From positions 372,001-436,000 of the forward strand of contig NZ_CM001165.1 of the NCBI RefSeq assembly GCF_000213055.1: DNA of 64,000 nt, given 5' to 3'. The DNA is from Streptomyces sp. Tu6071 (GTDB lineage: Bacteria; Actinomycetota; Actinomycetes; Streptomycetales; Streptomycetaceae). Under the pieces are notes generated by a model, which did no database searches, was not told the DNA's origin, and saw nothing but the letters and a program-made list of their open reading frames with translations. The first letter of the stretch is position 1, and each line of letters starts with the position of its first letter. This document shows positions 26,878 to 36,350 of this stretch, piece by piece. Made by a program: the position numbers and the translations under genes.

Positions 26878-28926
26878 TCACCGGCACCGTCCCTGCCCGG
26901 CGCCGGTCCGGCGGCACTCGCGGTCCGGCATGCCGCTGTCCCGCCGGGGCCACGGCACGAACCGTCGCCGCGCACGCCGCACCACGAGGTCAGCGCCCTC
27001 TTCGACTGGCAACGAGGTGCGCAGTGAGGGACAGCAGGAGGGCGGTCCGAAGGCAGAAGCCGGGGCGCACGCGTAGACGCAGCAGTGGCGCGGAGTCGGC
27101 GCCGAGGGATGGTCCGGGAGCGACGCGCCGGGTGAAGCGGCGACGGCTTCGGCGGGCGAGGGCGCGGACACAGCCGCGACCGGCGCGGAGAGACACGGGC
27201 TGCCGGCTTCGGCGTGCGGGGGCGCGGACACAGTCGGGACCGACGCCGCGAAGGACGGGCTGGCACCGGCAGCCGAGGGGGCGGACCCAGCCGGGGCTGG
27301 TGCGGCGGGAAACGGGTCACCAGCTTCGACAGCCGGGGTCGGTGCGGTGGCACACGACCCACCGGCCTCCACAGCCCAAGGCGCGGGCATAGCCGAGGTC
27401 GGCCCGGCAGCGGACAGATCGCCCGTCTCCAGGCCCACCGGGGGGCGAAGAGAGCCACAAGGCGAGGCCACGCGCGGCGCCTGGCACGAGGGGCCAGCGG
27501 CTCCGATAAGCGCGGGCTCGTCCGGGGACGAGGGCGCGGGCGGCGCGGCGGGCAACGGGCCCCCGGACTCCGGCGCTGCCGGAACCGGAGACGGCGGTCG
27601 GCCCGAGGGCGAGGCCGTCCCTCGCACGGCTGTCGGCGGCCCAACGGGCTCGGGCTGCCCGGACGCGACCTCCGGCCGGGGCGCGAGCGGTGCCGAGGAG
27701 GACGAACCGGCCGCCCGGGACGGAAGCGGGGGCGGGAGAGGGAGCGAAGGCCCGGCCGAGAGCGAATCCACACGTGACGGGGCGGCGGACGCCGTTTCCG
27801 AGGCCGCCGATGCGAACGGTGCCCCTCCCCTCGCGGCGGGAGACGGCACGTCGGTCTCTGGGCCCATCGGGACCCGCGACGAAGACGAAGCTGACGGCCG
27901 TCCGGCGACTGACGGGTCCGGGCGACCCGGCTGCGCGGTGGCGGATACCGGGAAGGTCGGCAGCGGCATGGGAAAGCTTGCCGGTGCCGGGAGCGCCACG
28001 GTTTGCGCGGCAGGAGCCGGGGACGCGACGGACGGCGAAAGGGGCGGGCGTGAGGCCGAGTGGCCGGTACGGGATGCGGAGCGGCGTGGCAGCGCGGCCC
28101 TGGCCGCTCCTCCCGCTGCCTCCGTCCCCGGGCCCCGCGCTGCCCCCGCCCCGGCCTTCCGCCCCGCACGAGGTGCCGGGCGGTCGGCTCGCGCGAGACG
28201 CAGTTCATCCAGGAACTGCGCCCGCAGGGAGCGGAGTTCGTCCGCCCCCTGAGCGATTGTCAGTGAGGTGAGGGCCTGGGCTCCCTGTGCGGGAAGGAGG
28301 CGCCGCAGGTAACCGCATTCGTCGGGGTCCGCCGCGCGCGCCGTTTCCTCGGGGCCGAGCTGGACCGCTAGGAGAGCCGCTCGCTCCCACGGGTCGGAGC
28401 TGAGCCGGTGCAGGTGACCGCGCCGCCGCTCCCGCCACCGCGGCGCGCGCCGGTCCCCCTCCGCCATGGAGCGCAGTTCGGCCGGAAGCCTGCCCACCAG
28501 CAGCTCCGGCCTGCGCCGTCCCAGCTCCTCCACTTCCGTGACGAGGTACGCCCACACGACGGCGCGGTAGCGGTTGAGGCGGAAGTCGACCGGCGCGAGC
28601 AGGCCCAGCTTGGCGAGGCGGGTGAAGCGGTGCGGGGCGATGCCGAGCAGGTCGGCGGCGTCGGCGGTGCCGACGCACCGTACCGCCTCGCGGAGAGCAT
28701 GGGGGAAGCCCGGCATCGCCCGCTGCCGTGCGATCTCCCCGGCCGTGAAACGGCGCGGGAGCGTGCCGCGCCCCGGTACGGAGGGCAGCACGTCGAGCAC
28801 TGCCGCCCGCTCCACCTCTTCGTTCGTCAACTCCAGCAGCGAGGAAGCCTGTTCAGGATTGAGCAAGTCACCCCGGACCGGCCTACCGCCCACCGTCGCC
28901 GCCGTCGTCATGCCGCGTACCGCCAT
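26878..28926 (-). CDS. DUF6397-type protein, HTH N-terminus with long Pro/Ala/Ser-rich tail
   Basis: 682 residues. The first ~240 are folded: a helix-turn-helix segment CVGTADAADLLGIAPHRFTR then LAKLGLLAPVDFRLNRYRAV, preceded by RFTAGEIARQRAMPGFPHAL and followed by a helical region with HRLSSDPWERAALLAVQLGP. From ~250 to the end it is low-complexity Pro/Ala/Ser/Gly, with repeated elements such as SAPxxAEAG. I recall the first part as the Streptomyces DUF6397 family, of unknown function. GAGGGG precedes the ATG. The last ~50 residues are basic and cysteine-containing, and may be beyond the usual end. Confidence 0.75.
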   Translation of the reverse strand: MAVRGMTTAATVGGRPVRGDLLNPEQASSLLELTNEEVERAAVLDVLPSVPGRGTLPRRFTAGEIARQRAMPGFPHALREAVRCVGTADAADLLGIAPHRFTRLAKLGLLAPVDFRLNRYRAVVWAYLVTEVEELGRRRPELLVGRLPAELRSMAEGDRRAPRWRERRRGHLHRLSSDPWERAALLAVQLGPEETARAADPDECGYLRRLLPAQGAQALTSLTIAQGADELRSLRAQFLDELRLARADRPAPRAGRKAGAGAARGPGTEAAGGAARAALPRRSASRTGHSASRPPLSPSVASPAPAAQTVALPAPASFPMPLPTFPVSATAQPGRPDPSVAGRPSASSSSRVPMGPETDVPSPAARGGAPFASAASETASAAPSRVDSLSAGPSLPLPPPLPSRAAGSSSSAPLAPRPEVASGQPEPVGPPTAVRGTASPSGRPPSPVPAAPESGGPLPAAPPAPSSPDEPALIGAAGPSCQAPRVASPCGSLRPPVGLETGDLSAAGPTSAMPAPWAVEAGGSCATAPTPAVEAGDPFPAAPAPAGSAPSAAGASPSFAASVPTVSAPPHAEAGSPCLSAPVAAVSAPSPAEAVAASPGASLPDHPSAPTPRHCCVYACAPASAFGPPSCCPSLRTSLPVEEGADLVVRRARRRFVPWPRRDSGMPDRECRRTGAGQGRCR

Positions 28927-29137
28927 ACCGTCCCCCTCGGAGCCGAACCTTGGGACAGACCGTATGGGGCGGGACGGACACCACCTTCTTCCCGCCTGTG
29001 GATAACTCAGCCGTAACCGGATGATCTGCTCATCAACATGACGAAGATCGGAAAATCACCCCGCCCCTCGCACCCATCCCCGCGCACCCACCCCGGTGCC
29101 TCCCCGCGACTCCCCCCTCCCCCGCGCCCCCACCCCC

Positions 29138-29539
29138 TCACCCAGCCGCCCCCGGCCGCCGGGAATCCACCCCCAAATGCTCCCCCACCTTGCTCACGAG
29201 CAGCGTCATCTCGTAGGCCACCTGCCCCACGTCCGCGTCCGAGCCGCTCAGCACGCACAGGCAACTGCCGTCACCCGCCGCCGTGACGAAGAGGAGCGCC
29301 TCGTCGAACTCGATGACCGTCTGGCGGACCTTGCCCACCTTGAAATGCGCGCCCGAGCCCTTGGCGAGGCTGTGCAGGCCCGAGGCGACTGCCGCGAGAT
29401 GCTCGGCGTCCTCGCGTGCGAGATCGGCACTGAGGCCCGTGACCAGGCCGTCGTTGGAGAGCACCAGAGCGTGCCTGATGTGCTCGACGCGCTGGGTCAG
29501 TTCGTCGAGAAGCCAGCCGAGTCTTGCGTTCCGTTCCAC
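29138..29539 (-). CDS. Roadblock/LC7 domain protein (CvnB-like)
   Basis: 133 residues covering one roadblock domain: LTQRVEHIRHALVLSNDGLV, the middle helix LAAVASGLHSLAKGSGAHFK, and the final strand FVTAAGDGSCLCVLSGSDAD. In Streptomyces conservons this is CvnB, a putative regulator of the partner GTPase CvnD beneath a sensor kinase. The GTG at 29539 has GGAGAG seven bases upstream. A GTPase of the matching type lies 0.5 kb further along the same strand, but an opposing gene separates them and the cvnA and cvnC homologues are absent. Confidence 0.9.
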   Translation of the reverse strand: MERNARLGWLLDELTQRVEHIRHALVLSNDGLVTGLSADLAREDAEHLAAVASGLHSLAKGSGAHFKVGKVRQTVIEFDEALLFVTAAGDGSCLCVLSGSDADVGQVAYEMTLLVSKVGEHLGVDSRRPGAAG

Positions 29540-29635
29540 GTTCCGCTCTCCCCGTCCGCAGCCGCTCCCCCTGTTCGGAGGAACCCTTCGGCAAGCCTTC
29601 CCCACCACTCGGCGGACAGCAAGGATGATGAGCAT

Positions 29636-30064
29636 ATGACCCATAAAATGACCGATGAAGAATGGCGAGCCTTCGTTTCGGACGGCACGCGGACGGCGAA
29701 GCTGGCCACGGTGCGGGCTGACGGAAGTCCGCACATCGCCCCGATCTGGTTCGTTCTGGATGGTTCGGACCTGGTCCTCAACACCGGCAAGGGCACCGTC
29801 AAGGGGCGGAATCTGGCCCGTGACGGGCGTGTCGCACTGTGCGTGGACGACGAGCGACCGCCGTTCTCCTTCGTCACGATCGAGGGTTCCGCCGAAATCA
29901 GCGAGGACCCCGAGGAGTTGCTGCGCTGGGCGACGAAGATCGCCGAGCGCTACGTGGGCCCGGAGGAGGCCGAGGTCTACGGGCGCCGCAACGGCGTCCC
30001 GGGGGAACTCGTCGTCCGGGTGAGGGTCGAGAAGGTCGTCGCCTACGGCGGCGTCGCCGACTGA
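29636..30064 (+). CDS. PPOX-class F420-dependent oxidoreductase/biliverdin-reductase-like protein
   Basis: 142 residues with the split beta-barrel of the pyridoxamine-phosphate-oxidase superfamily: TAKLATVRADGSPHIAPIWF, then STRAND-like LVLNTGKGTVKGRNLARDGR, VALCVDDERPPFSFVTIEGS and ELVVRVRVEKVVAYGG. The KxxNL and basic residues suit an F420-type cofactor rather than FMN; this is family inference. Two ATG candidates lie four codons apart (29636, 29648). It is divergent from the roadblock gene and convergent with the GTPase gene, inserted between them. Confidence 0.88.
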   Translation: MTHKMTDEEWRAFVSDGTRTAKLATVRADGSPHIAPIWFVLDGSDLVLNTGKGTVKGRNLARDGRVALCVDDERPPFSFVTIEGSAEISEDPEELLRWATKIAERYVGPEEAEVYGRRNGVPGELVVRVRVEKVVAYGGVAD

Positions 30065-30077
30065 CCACCGTCGCCAC

Positions 30078-30785
30078 TCACCGCGACACCGCCTCGAGCA
30101 GCCGCGCCGCCCGGAACCTCCCCGTGTACGCCACGAGTTCCGCGAGGACATGACGGACCGTCGTCGTCTCGCGCACATCTCCGGCGAGCACGGGGACGCC
30201 CGGGGACAGGCCCAGTGCCGACGCGACCTGCTCGGGGGTGTACGCGATGGGTCCCGCGAAACGGTTCACCACCACGACGAAGGGCAGCGCCCGCTCCTCG
30301 AGCCGGTCCACGAGCGCGAAGCTCTCCGCGAGCCGCCCGGTGTCGACGAGGACGACCGCGCCGAGCGCGCCCGCGCACATGTCCTCGCACAGTGCCGCCG
30401 ACCGTTCGAGCCCCGGAACACCGAAGAGGCACACGGTCAGATCCGGCCGCAGCACGAGCCGCCCGAAGTCGAGCGCGACCGCCCCCTCACCACCTCCCCG
30501 CTCCCCCGTGCCACCGGCAGGCTCGTACGCGCCACCCGTCGGCTCGTACGCGACGACGGGACCGTACGGCTGCGGCGACGCCGGTACGGGCCCCTCCCCG
30601 CCGAGCCCGTCGCCGTCCGGGGCACCGCCCTCCCCGACCGGACCCCCCACCCGCGCGCTCCCCCACGCGGAACCCGTCCCCCGCGCGGCACCGACGAACG
30701 ACGTCTTCCCGGTGGCGGGCCCGCCCGAGACGACGATCTTGAGGATGAGGCGTTCCCCCGTCGCATACGATCGCCCGTCGCCCAT
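30078..30785 (-). CDS. CvnD-like small GTPase
   Basis: 235 residues. The P-loop KIVVSGGPATGKTSFVGAA is at residues ~16-34, followed by a ~70-residue Gly/Pro/Glu-rich insertion not usual for the family. The switch-II-like segment TVCLFGVPGLERSAALCEDM, VVLVDTGRLAESFALVDRLE, and VVVVNRF at the base-recognition strand follow (NRF instead of NKxD, as in many conservon GTPases). Conservon GTPases relay signals from membrane sensor complexes. The start is taken at MGDGRSYATGER; the frame extends 11 codons further. Its CvnB partner lies downstream on the same strand, past the PPOX gene. Confidence 0.88.
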   Translation of the reverse strand: MGDGRSYATGERLILKIVVSGGPATGKTSFVGAARGTGSAWGSARVGGPVGEGGAPDGDGLGGEGPVPASPQPYGPVVAYEPTGGAYEPAGGTGERGGGEGAVALDFGRLVLRPDLTVCLFGVPGLERSAALCEDMCAGALGAVVLVDTGRLAESFALVDRLEERALPFVVVVNRFAGPIAYTPEQVASALGLSPGVPVLAGDVRETTTVRHVLAELVAYTGRFRAARLLEAVSR

Positions 30786-31064
30786 CCGCCACTTCCCTCG
30801 CCACGACATCCCTGGCACCAGCTGTCCCGGCGCCGAAGCGCCCAGGATGACAAGTCCCGGGGCACAGGGCGTGAAGTGCGGGATTCTTTACCGGACGGGG
30901 TGGTTCGCGCCCGTATCGGACCGTTTCACACCGCATCAGGTCCACAAGCGAGGAAATCCACGATCACGTGAACCGACAACGCATCCGGTGCGACGACGTG
31001 GTGGGGCGAAAACACGGAAGCGGGCGCACGGGGACCGTTGCACGGCAGCCTTCGGAGCGGGCCT

Positions 31065-31646
31065 TCAGGACAGCACCAGATTCCACCGCCCCCCATGTCC
31101 CACGAGTGTCGTCACCGCCAAAGGGCGGACGTCGAGGCGCCAGTACACGGGGAGGGGGAGGCCGAGGGCGTGGACGAGGGCGGCACGGACCGTGTCCGGT
31201 TCGACGAACAAGGGGAGCGGGCCCGTCACGGTGCCCGCGAGGTGGTCCAGGTGGGTGCCGACCCGCCGCACGAGGGCGGTCAACGGTTCGCCGTCGACGC
31301 CGGGGCGCGCACTCGGGTCGGAGAGCCAGGCGCTGAGGGCGGCGGGTTCCGCCGCGGCCACCGCGTCGAGCGGACGGCCGCGCCAGCTTCCCGGGTCCTG
31401 CCCCGCGAGGGCGGGTGCGGCGAGTGCCCCGGGGTGGCCCAGGAGGGTGGCGGTCTCGTGACAGCGCGGCGAGGGCGCGCGGCGGGCCCGTGCCCTGACG
31501 TTCTCCTCCGTCGGCAGGACTCCGTTCGCCCGCAGCCGGTCCGCGGCGGCGCGCCCCCGCTCCGTCAGCGGCGTGCCGTCGTCGAAGGCCGCGGTACGGC
31601 TCGCCTCGCTCTCGGCGGCCGAGACAAGGATCACCCGGATCGTCAT
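31065..31646 (-). CDS. Histidine-phosphatase-fold protein, active site degenerate
   Basis: 193 residues with the layout of CobC/phosphoglycerate-mutase-like proteins (PLTERGRAAADRLRANGVLP; SPRCHETATLLG; WLSDPSARPGVDGEPL). The RHG motif is replaced by SAAE (VILVSAAESE), and the second catalytic histidine segment reads FVEPDTVRAALVHALG. Both catalytic histidines therefore seem lost, so phosphatase activity is unlikely. It is divergent from the cobalt transporter and its cobalamin riboswitch, and I recall the same neighbourhood in other Streptomyces, so a role linked to cobalt or cobalamin is plausible. Confidence 0.8.
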   Translation of the reverse strand: MTIRVILVSAAESEASRTAAFDDGTPLTERGRAAADRLRANGVLPTEENVRARARRAPSPRCHETATLLGHPGALAAPALAGQDPGSWRGRPLDAVAAAEPAALSAWLSDPSARPGVDGEPLTALVRRVGTHLDHLAGTVTGPLPLFVEPDTVRAALVHALGLPLPVYWRLDVRPLAVTTLVGHGGRWNLVLS

Positions 31647-31721
31647 TCCGGCCCGCTTTCACCACTTGTCATGTCTCACGTCCGGCAGGCGCACTTGGCG
31701 TGCGGACGGGTGAGCGATATC

Positions 31722-31832
31722 GTCCCGATGACCTTACAAGCGACATGACGGAATCCGGTGAGAGCCCGGAACGGTCGCGCCACTGTATGCCGGGCCCGTA
31801 CGCGGGCCCCGGTGAGTCAGACCCGTCATGCG
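31722..31832 (+). ncRNA. Cobalamin riboswitch
   Basis: The conserved core is readable: GGAATCCGGTGAGAGCCCG (from 31750), then AACGGTCGCGCCACTGT with the B12 box GCCACTGT (to 31786), a variable stem GGGCCCGTACGCGGGCCC, and GGTGAGTCAGAC closing the core near 31811-31822. It lies directly upstream of cbtB. Cobalamin binding should lower expression of the cobalt uptake genes. The outer limits are approximate. Confidence 0.88.
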
Positions 31833-31880
31833 CGTTCGAAGCTCCATCGACCGGGACGCGAGTTCCCCAGGAGGCTTGCC

Positions 31881-32111
31881 ATGGCGCAGTCCGCCGCCCC
31901 GCCCGTTTCGGGCTCTTCTCCCGCTACCGAAACCCCCCTTCGCCTGCCGGTCCGCACGGTGCTGCCATGGGCGGTCTTCGTCGGCCTCCTCATGCTCATC
32001 GCGCTCTACTTCGTCGGCGCCGAGCAGGGCGCCACCTCTCTGTTCTCCGGCACGGGCGTCCACGAGTGGGTGCACGACGGCCGGCACCTGCTCGGTTTCC
32101 CCTGCCACTGA
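31881..32111 (+). CDS. cbtB: CbtB, cobalt transporter small subunit
   Basis: 76 residues: one membrane helix (VLPWAVFVGLLMLIALYFVG, ~28-47) and a conserved C-terminal metal-binding end HEWVHDGRHLLGFPCH that is diagnostic of CbtB. CAGGAGG precedes the ATG at 31881. It is the first gene after the cobalamin riboswitch and is followed by cbtA after 19 bases. CbtAB is a proposed cobalt importer of the inner membrane. Confidence 0.93.
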   Translation: MAQSAAPPVSGSSPATETPLRLPVRTVLPWAVFVGLLMLIALYFVGAEQGATSLFSGTGVHEWVHDGRHLLGFPCH

Positions 32112-32130
32112 CGGGCGGACTCCCACTCCC

Positions 32131-32898
32131 ATGAACTCCGCCATCGTCAGGAAACTCCTCGTGCGCGGGATGCTCGCCGGTCTCGCCGCCGGGGTCCTCG
32201 CCTTCGTCGTCGCCTATCTGCTCGGGGAACCCCGGGTGGACTCGGCGATCGCTCTGGAGGAGGCGCACTCCCACGGGGGAGGCGGCCACGAGCACGAGGT
32301 CGAGGTCGTCAGCCGCGGCCTCCAGTCCACCGCCGGTCTCGCGACGGGTGTCCTCGCCTACGGGGTCGCCTTCGGCGGCATCGTCGCCCTCGCCTACTGC
32401 TTCGCGCTCGGCCGGGTGGGCCGTTTCAGCCCGCGCGCGACCGCCGCGTTCATGGCGGCGGGGGGCCTCTTCGCGGTCTACCTCGTTCCCTTCCTCAAGT
32501 ACCCGGCGACCCCTCCGGCCGTCGGCAATCCCGACACGATCGGCAAACGCACGGCCCTGTACGGGCTGATGATGCTGCTGAGCGTGCTGCTCGCGATCGC
32601 CACCGTGATCATCGGCAAGCGACTCGCCCCGACGCTCGGCAACTGGTGGGCGACGGTCGTCGCGCTCGCGGGTTTCGCCGTCGTGATCGGTCTCGCCTAC
32701 GCCTTCCTGCCGCCGGTCAACGAGGTCGGGCACGATTTCCCCGCCACGCTCCTGTGGCGGTTCCGCGTGGCCTCGATCGGTATTCAGCTCACGTTGTGGA
32801 CCGGTTTCGGCCTGCTCTTCGGTGAGCTGGCCCAGCGGTTGCTCGCGCCCGCCGAGCGGCGCGTCAAGGTCGGCGCGGCGGCCTCGGCCGCGGTCTGA
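32131..32898 (+). CDS. cbtA: CbtA, cobalt transporter membrane subunit
   Basis: 255 residues with five to six membrane helices and the CbtA hallmarks. These are a histidine-rich loop after the first helix (EEAHSHGGGGHEHEVEVVSR, ~48-67), FLKYPATPPAVGNPDTIGKR between helices, and FLPPVNEVGHDFPATLLWRF near the end. The conserved histidines suit Co2+ binding. It is co-transcribed with cbtB under the riboswitch and ends in a good intrinsic-type terminator. Confidence 0.94.
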   Translation: MNSAIVRKLLVRGMLAGLAAGVLAFVVAYLLGEPRVDSAIALEEAHSHGGGGHEHEVEVVSRGLQSTAGLATGVLAYGVAFGGIVALAYCFALGRVGRFSPRATAAFMAAGGLFAVYLVPFLKYPATPPAVGNPDTIGKRTALYGLMMLLSVLLAIATVIIGKRLAPTLGNWWATVVALAGFAVVIGLAYAFLPPVNEVGHDFPATLLWRFRVASIGIQLTLWTGFGLLFGELAQRLLAPAERRVKVGAAASAAV

Positions 32899-32917
32899 GC
32901 GAAGACCCGTACGACAC

Positions 32918-32955
32918 GGGGGGAGGGCCTGATTCCCGGGCCCTCCCCCCGTTTT
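32918..32955 (+). terminator. Terminator of cbtBA
   Basis: GGGGGGAGGGCC pairs perfectly with GGCCCTCCCCCC around a nine-base loop, followed by GTTTT. It begins 20 bases after the cbtA stop. A near-classical rho-independent terminator. Confidence 0.88.
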
Positions 32956-32983
32956 CGCGTCTGCCGCGGGCAGGATGGGAGGC

Positions 32984-33601
32984 ATGAGCGAGAAGACCCA
33001 ACAGTCGGTACGGGAGTTCTTCGGAGCGCGGGCGGCGGGATGGGAGGACAGGTTCCCCGGCGATCAGCCGCGCTACGACGCGGCCACGGGCGTCCTCGGG
33101 CTGCGGCCCGGTGACCGCGTGCTCGACGCGGGCTGCGGTACGGGCCGGGCACTCGCGCCGCTGCGGGAACGCGTCGGGCCCGGCGGCACCGTGCTCGGCG
33201 TGGACCTGACGCCGGAGATGGTGGCCGAAGCGGCGGCCAAAGACCGGGAGCGGTACGGGGCACTGGTCCTCGCGGACGTGGCGCGGCTGCCGCTGCGGGA
33301 CGGGGCGTGCGACGCGGTGTTCGGGGCGGGGCTCGTCTCGCACCTGCCGGGCCCCGGGACCGGCCTGCGGGAGCTGGCGCGGGTGACACGGCCCGCCGGG
33401 CGGCTCGCGCTCTTCCACCCGCTCGGACGCGCGGCCCTCGCGGCGCGCCACGGAAGGGAATTGAGCGAGGACGACGTGCGCGCGAGGGCGCGACTCGCCC
33501 CGCTGCTCGCCGCCACGGGCTGGCAGCTCGTGTCGTACGTGGACGAGGACGCCCGCTTCCTCGCGGTGGCGGTACGGGAGCGTGAGCGTCCCACGGCCTG
33601 A
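32984..33601 (+). CDS. Class I SAM-dependent methyltransferase
   Basis: 205 residues, a single Methyltransf_11-type domain. Motif I is RVLDAGCGTGRALAPL (~47), the acidic strand VLGVDLTPEMV (~72), and motif IV LPLRDGACDAVFGAGLVSHL (~105). The C-terminus reads LAATGWQLVSYVDEDARFLA, as in small-molecule methyltransferases. The substrate is unknown. The ATG at 32984 follows AGGA; an ATG three codons earlier is possible. It lies after the cbtBA terminator, so it is a separate unit. Confidence 0.87.
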   Translation: MSEKTQQSVREFFGARAAGWEDRFPGDQPRYDAATGVLGLRPGDRVLDAGCGTGRALAPLRERVGPGGTVLGVDLTPEMVAEAAAKDRERYGALVLADVARLPLRDGACDAVFGAGLVSHLPGPGTGLRELARVTRPAGRLALFHPLGRAALAARHGRELSEDDVRARARLAPLLAATGWQLVSYVDEDARFLAVAVRERERPTA

Positions 33602-33810
33602 TCAACCGGAACGCCTCGTCATGACCGGTGGGCGGGGCGCCCGGCCCCGCCCCCCGGCTCGCGTGCCGCGTGAAGGCTTCGGGACGGGCTTGTGCCACCT
33701 CTCGACGCCGTGGTTACTCGCTGGTTAAGGTGCGCCAGCCCGCACGCGGCGGGCCCCGTCGCCCGCTTCCGCACGGGAGGGGGCGCACGGGAACCGATCG
33801 GGAGGCGGAC

Positions 33811-34896
<1,086 letters not shown>

Positions 34897-35003
34897 GAGG
34901 ACGGGAGGGAGCGCGGCACGGCAGGGGAACGGGCGGGGGGGGCCGCAGCGATCAGGTGTGCCCCGCGCGGACGCCCGTCCGCCCGCACGGGGCACGTCGA
35001 ACG

Positions 35004-35585
35004 TCAGCATTGGCTGTTCATCGCAGCTCGTACCTCGGTGAGGGTCGCGTCGGCCACCGCTCTGGCGCGCTCGTTCCCCTCGCGCAGCGTCCGGCGGAGG
35101 TGTGCGCGGTCCTGGGCGAGCTGGACGCGGCGGGACCGGATCGGGGCCAGGTACTCGTTGACGGCCTCCGTCACGGTCCGTTTGAGAGCGGCGGTTCCCG
35201 CCGGGCCGATGTCGTCGGCGACCTGTTGGGGGGTGCGGTCCTGGCAGAGGGCGGCCAGCAGAAGGAGCGAGGAGACTTCGGGACGACCGGCCGGGTCGTA
35301 GGTGATGTGGCGTCGGGAGTCGGTCCTCGCTCCCTTGATCAGCCTGGCCGTCTCGTCGGCGTCGGCCGCCAGGGCGATGGCGTTGCCGCCGCTCTTGCTC
35401 ATCTTGGTTCCGTCCCCAGGAGCAGCGGGGCAGGCGAGAGCAGCGCCTCGGGCTCGGGGAAGATCGGTCCGTCCCCGCTGTAGCGGTCGTTGAAGCGGCG
35501 GGCGATGGTGCGGGTGATTTCCAGGTGGGGGAGCTGGTCCCGTCCCACCGACACCAGGTTGGCCGCGCCACCGGGGGCGTAATTC
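35004..35585 (-). pseudogene. trpS: Tryptophanyl-tRNA synthetase fragment (truncated and frameshifted)
   Basis: The C-terminal two-thirds of TrpRS is readable. An upstream frame gives GGAANLVSVGRDQLPHLEIT then RTIARRFNDRYSGDG; a frame change near 35425 leads to GDGTKMSKSGGNAIALAADA with the KMSKS signature, and then DIGPAGTAALKRTVTEAVNE through the normal C-terminus. The Rossmann half with the HIGH motif is absent. It cannot encode a working synthetase; the housekeeping trpS must be elsewhere. It could descend from a second TrpRS of the type that confers resistance to tryptophan-analogue antibiotics. Confidence 0.8.
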
Positions 35586-35674
35586 GCGCGGCGCGATGGC
35601 GTCGAGGTCGAGGCCGGGCGCGGTGAGCCGGTCTCGCCCGACTCGGGGCATGCTCGCCGGGGCCGGCCCTCCTC

Positions 35675-36131
35675 TCACCCCACGTCATACACCGTCACCC
35701 CGACCCCCCGTTGCGTCAGCCGCTCGCGTATCAACGGCTCCACCAGGTCCCATTGGCCCCCGGCCAGGCCGCAGCCGATGCGGGGCAAGTGGACCGTGGC
35801 GCCGAGGCGCAGGGCCTCGTCGATCGCCTCGTAGCGGACCGGGACGCCTGTGCCGCCGCGACGGGGTTCCGTGCTGGCCGATCATGTTGGCGACCCAGAA
35901 AAAGCGCTCGACATGGACCAGTTGGAGGGCGCCCAGGGCGAAGTCGTGGGACGCGCGTGCGCGGTGCCAGCCGCGGTACGCGCGTTACGGCTCGGGCCAG
36001 CGGCGGGAGAGGGCGAGGACGAAGCCCTTGCCCCAGCCGCCGCGGTCGTCGCAGACGTGCGCGATGACCCGCGGTCCCCGGCCGCGCGGGGCCGTCGCGT
36101 CCCCGCGTACGTACGTGATCTCCTCCGTCAT
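35675..36131 (-). pseudogene. Macrodomain (ADP-ribose-processing-like) protein, interrupted
   Basis: The start MTEEITYVRGDATAPRGRGP and then VIAHVCDDRGGWGKGFVLAL (loop 1 of a macrodomain) are in frame, followed by SRRWPEP and a TAA stop at about 36000. The same frame continues with YRGWHRARASHDFALGALQL and VERFFWVANMIGQHGT. After a frameshift near 35870 it ends VHLPRIGCGLAGGQWDLVEP then LIRERLTQRGVGVTVYDVG. One stop and one shift in ~450 bases argue for a dead gene or two sequence errors. Macrodomains bind or hydrolyse ADP-ribose derivatives. Confidence 0.75.
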
Positions 36132-36167
36132 GCGAGCACCGTATGCGGTGCCTCCGACAGTCGGCCT

Positions 36168-36350
36168 TCAGCGGCCCAGCTGTTTGCGGCTCGCCCTGCG
36201 CAGCCTGCGGCGCTGGCTCGGGTCGAGGGTGAGGTAGGCGGCGGCGGGGACGCCGAGGATGATCAGCAGGGCGGCCCACCAGGGCAGCCAGATGAGCAGG
36301 ATGAGGCCGACGACGGCACCGCCGGCCGCCACCTTCGCTTGTGTGGACAT
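36168..36350 (-). CDS. Small membrane protein
   Basis: 60 residues: a short polar N-terminus (MSTQAKVAAGG), a hydrophobic hairpin AVVGLILLIWLPWWAALLII, and a basic C-terminus SQRRRLRRASRKQLGR. GGGGGAGACGAGAGAC lies directly upstream of the ATG. No known family; composition is typical of small actinobacterial inner-membrane proteins. Confidence 0.65.
   Translation of the reverse strand: MSTQAKVAAGGAVVGLILLIWLPWWAALLIILGVPAAAYLTLDPSQRRRLRRASRKQLGR

Noticed and set aside
23189..26953. 1254-codon minus-strand frame over the helicase and thioesterase
   Set aside because: A GC-rich shadow crossing two well-defined plus-strand genes.
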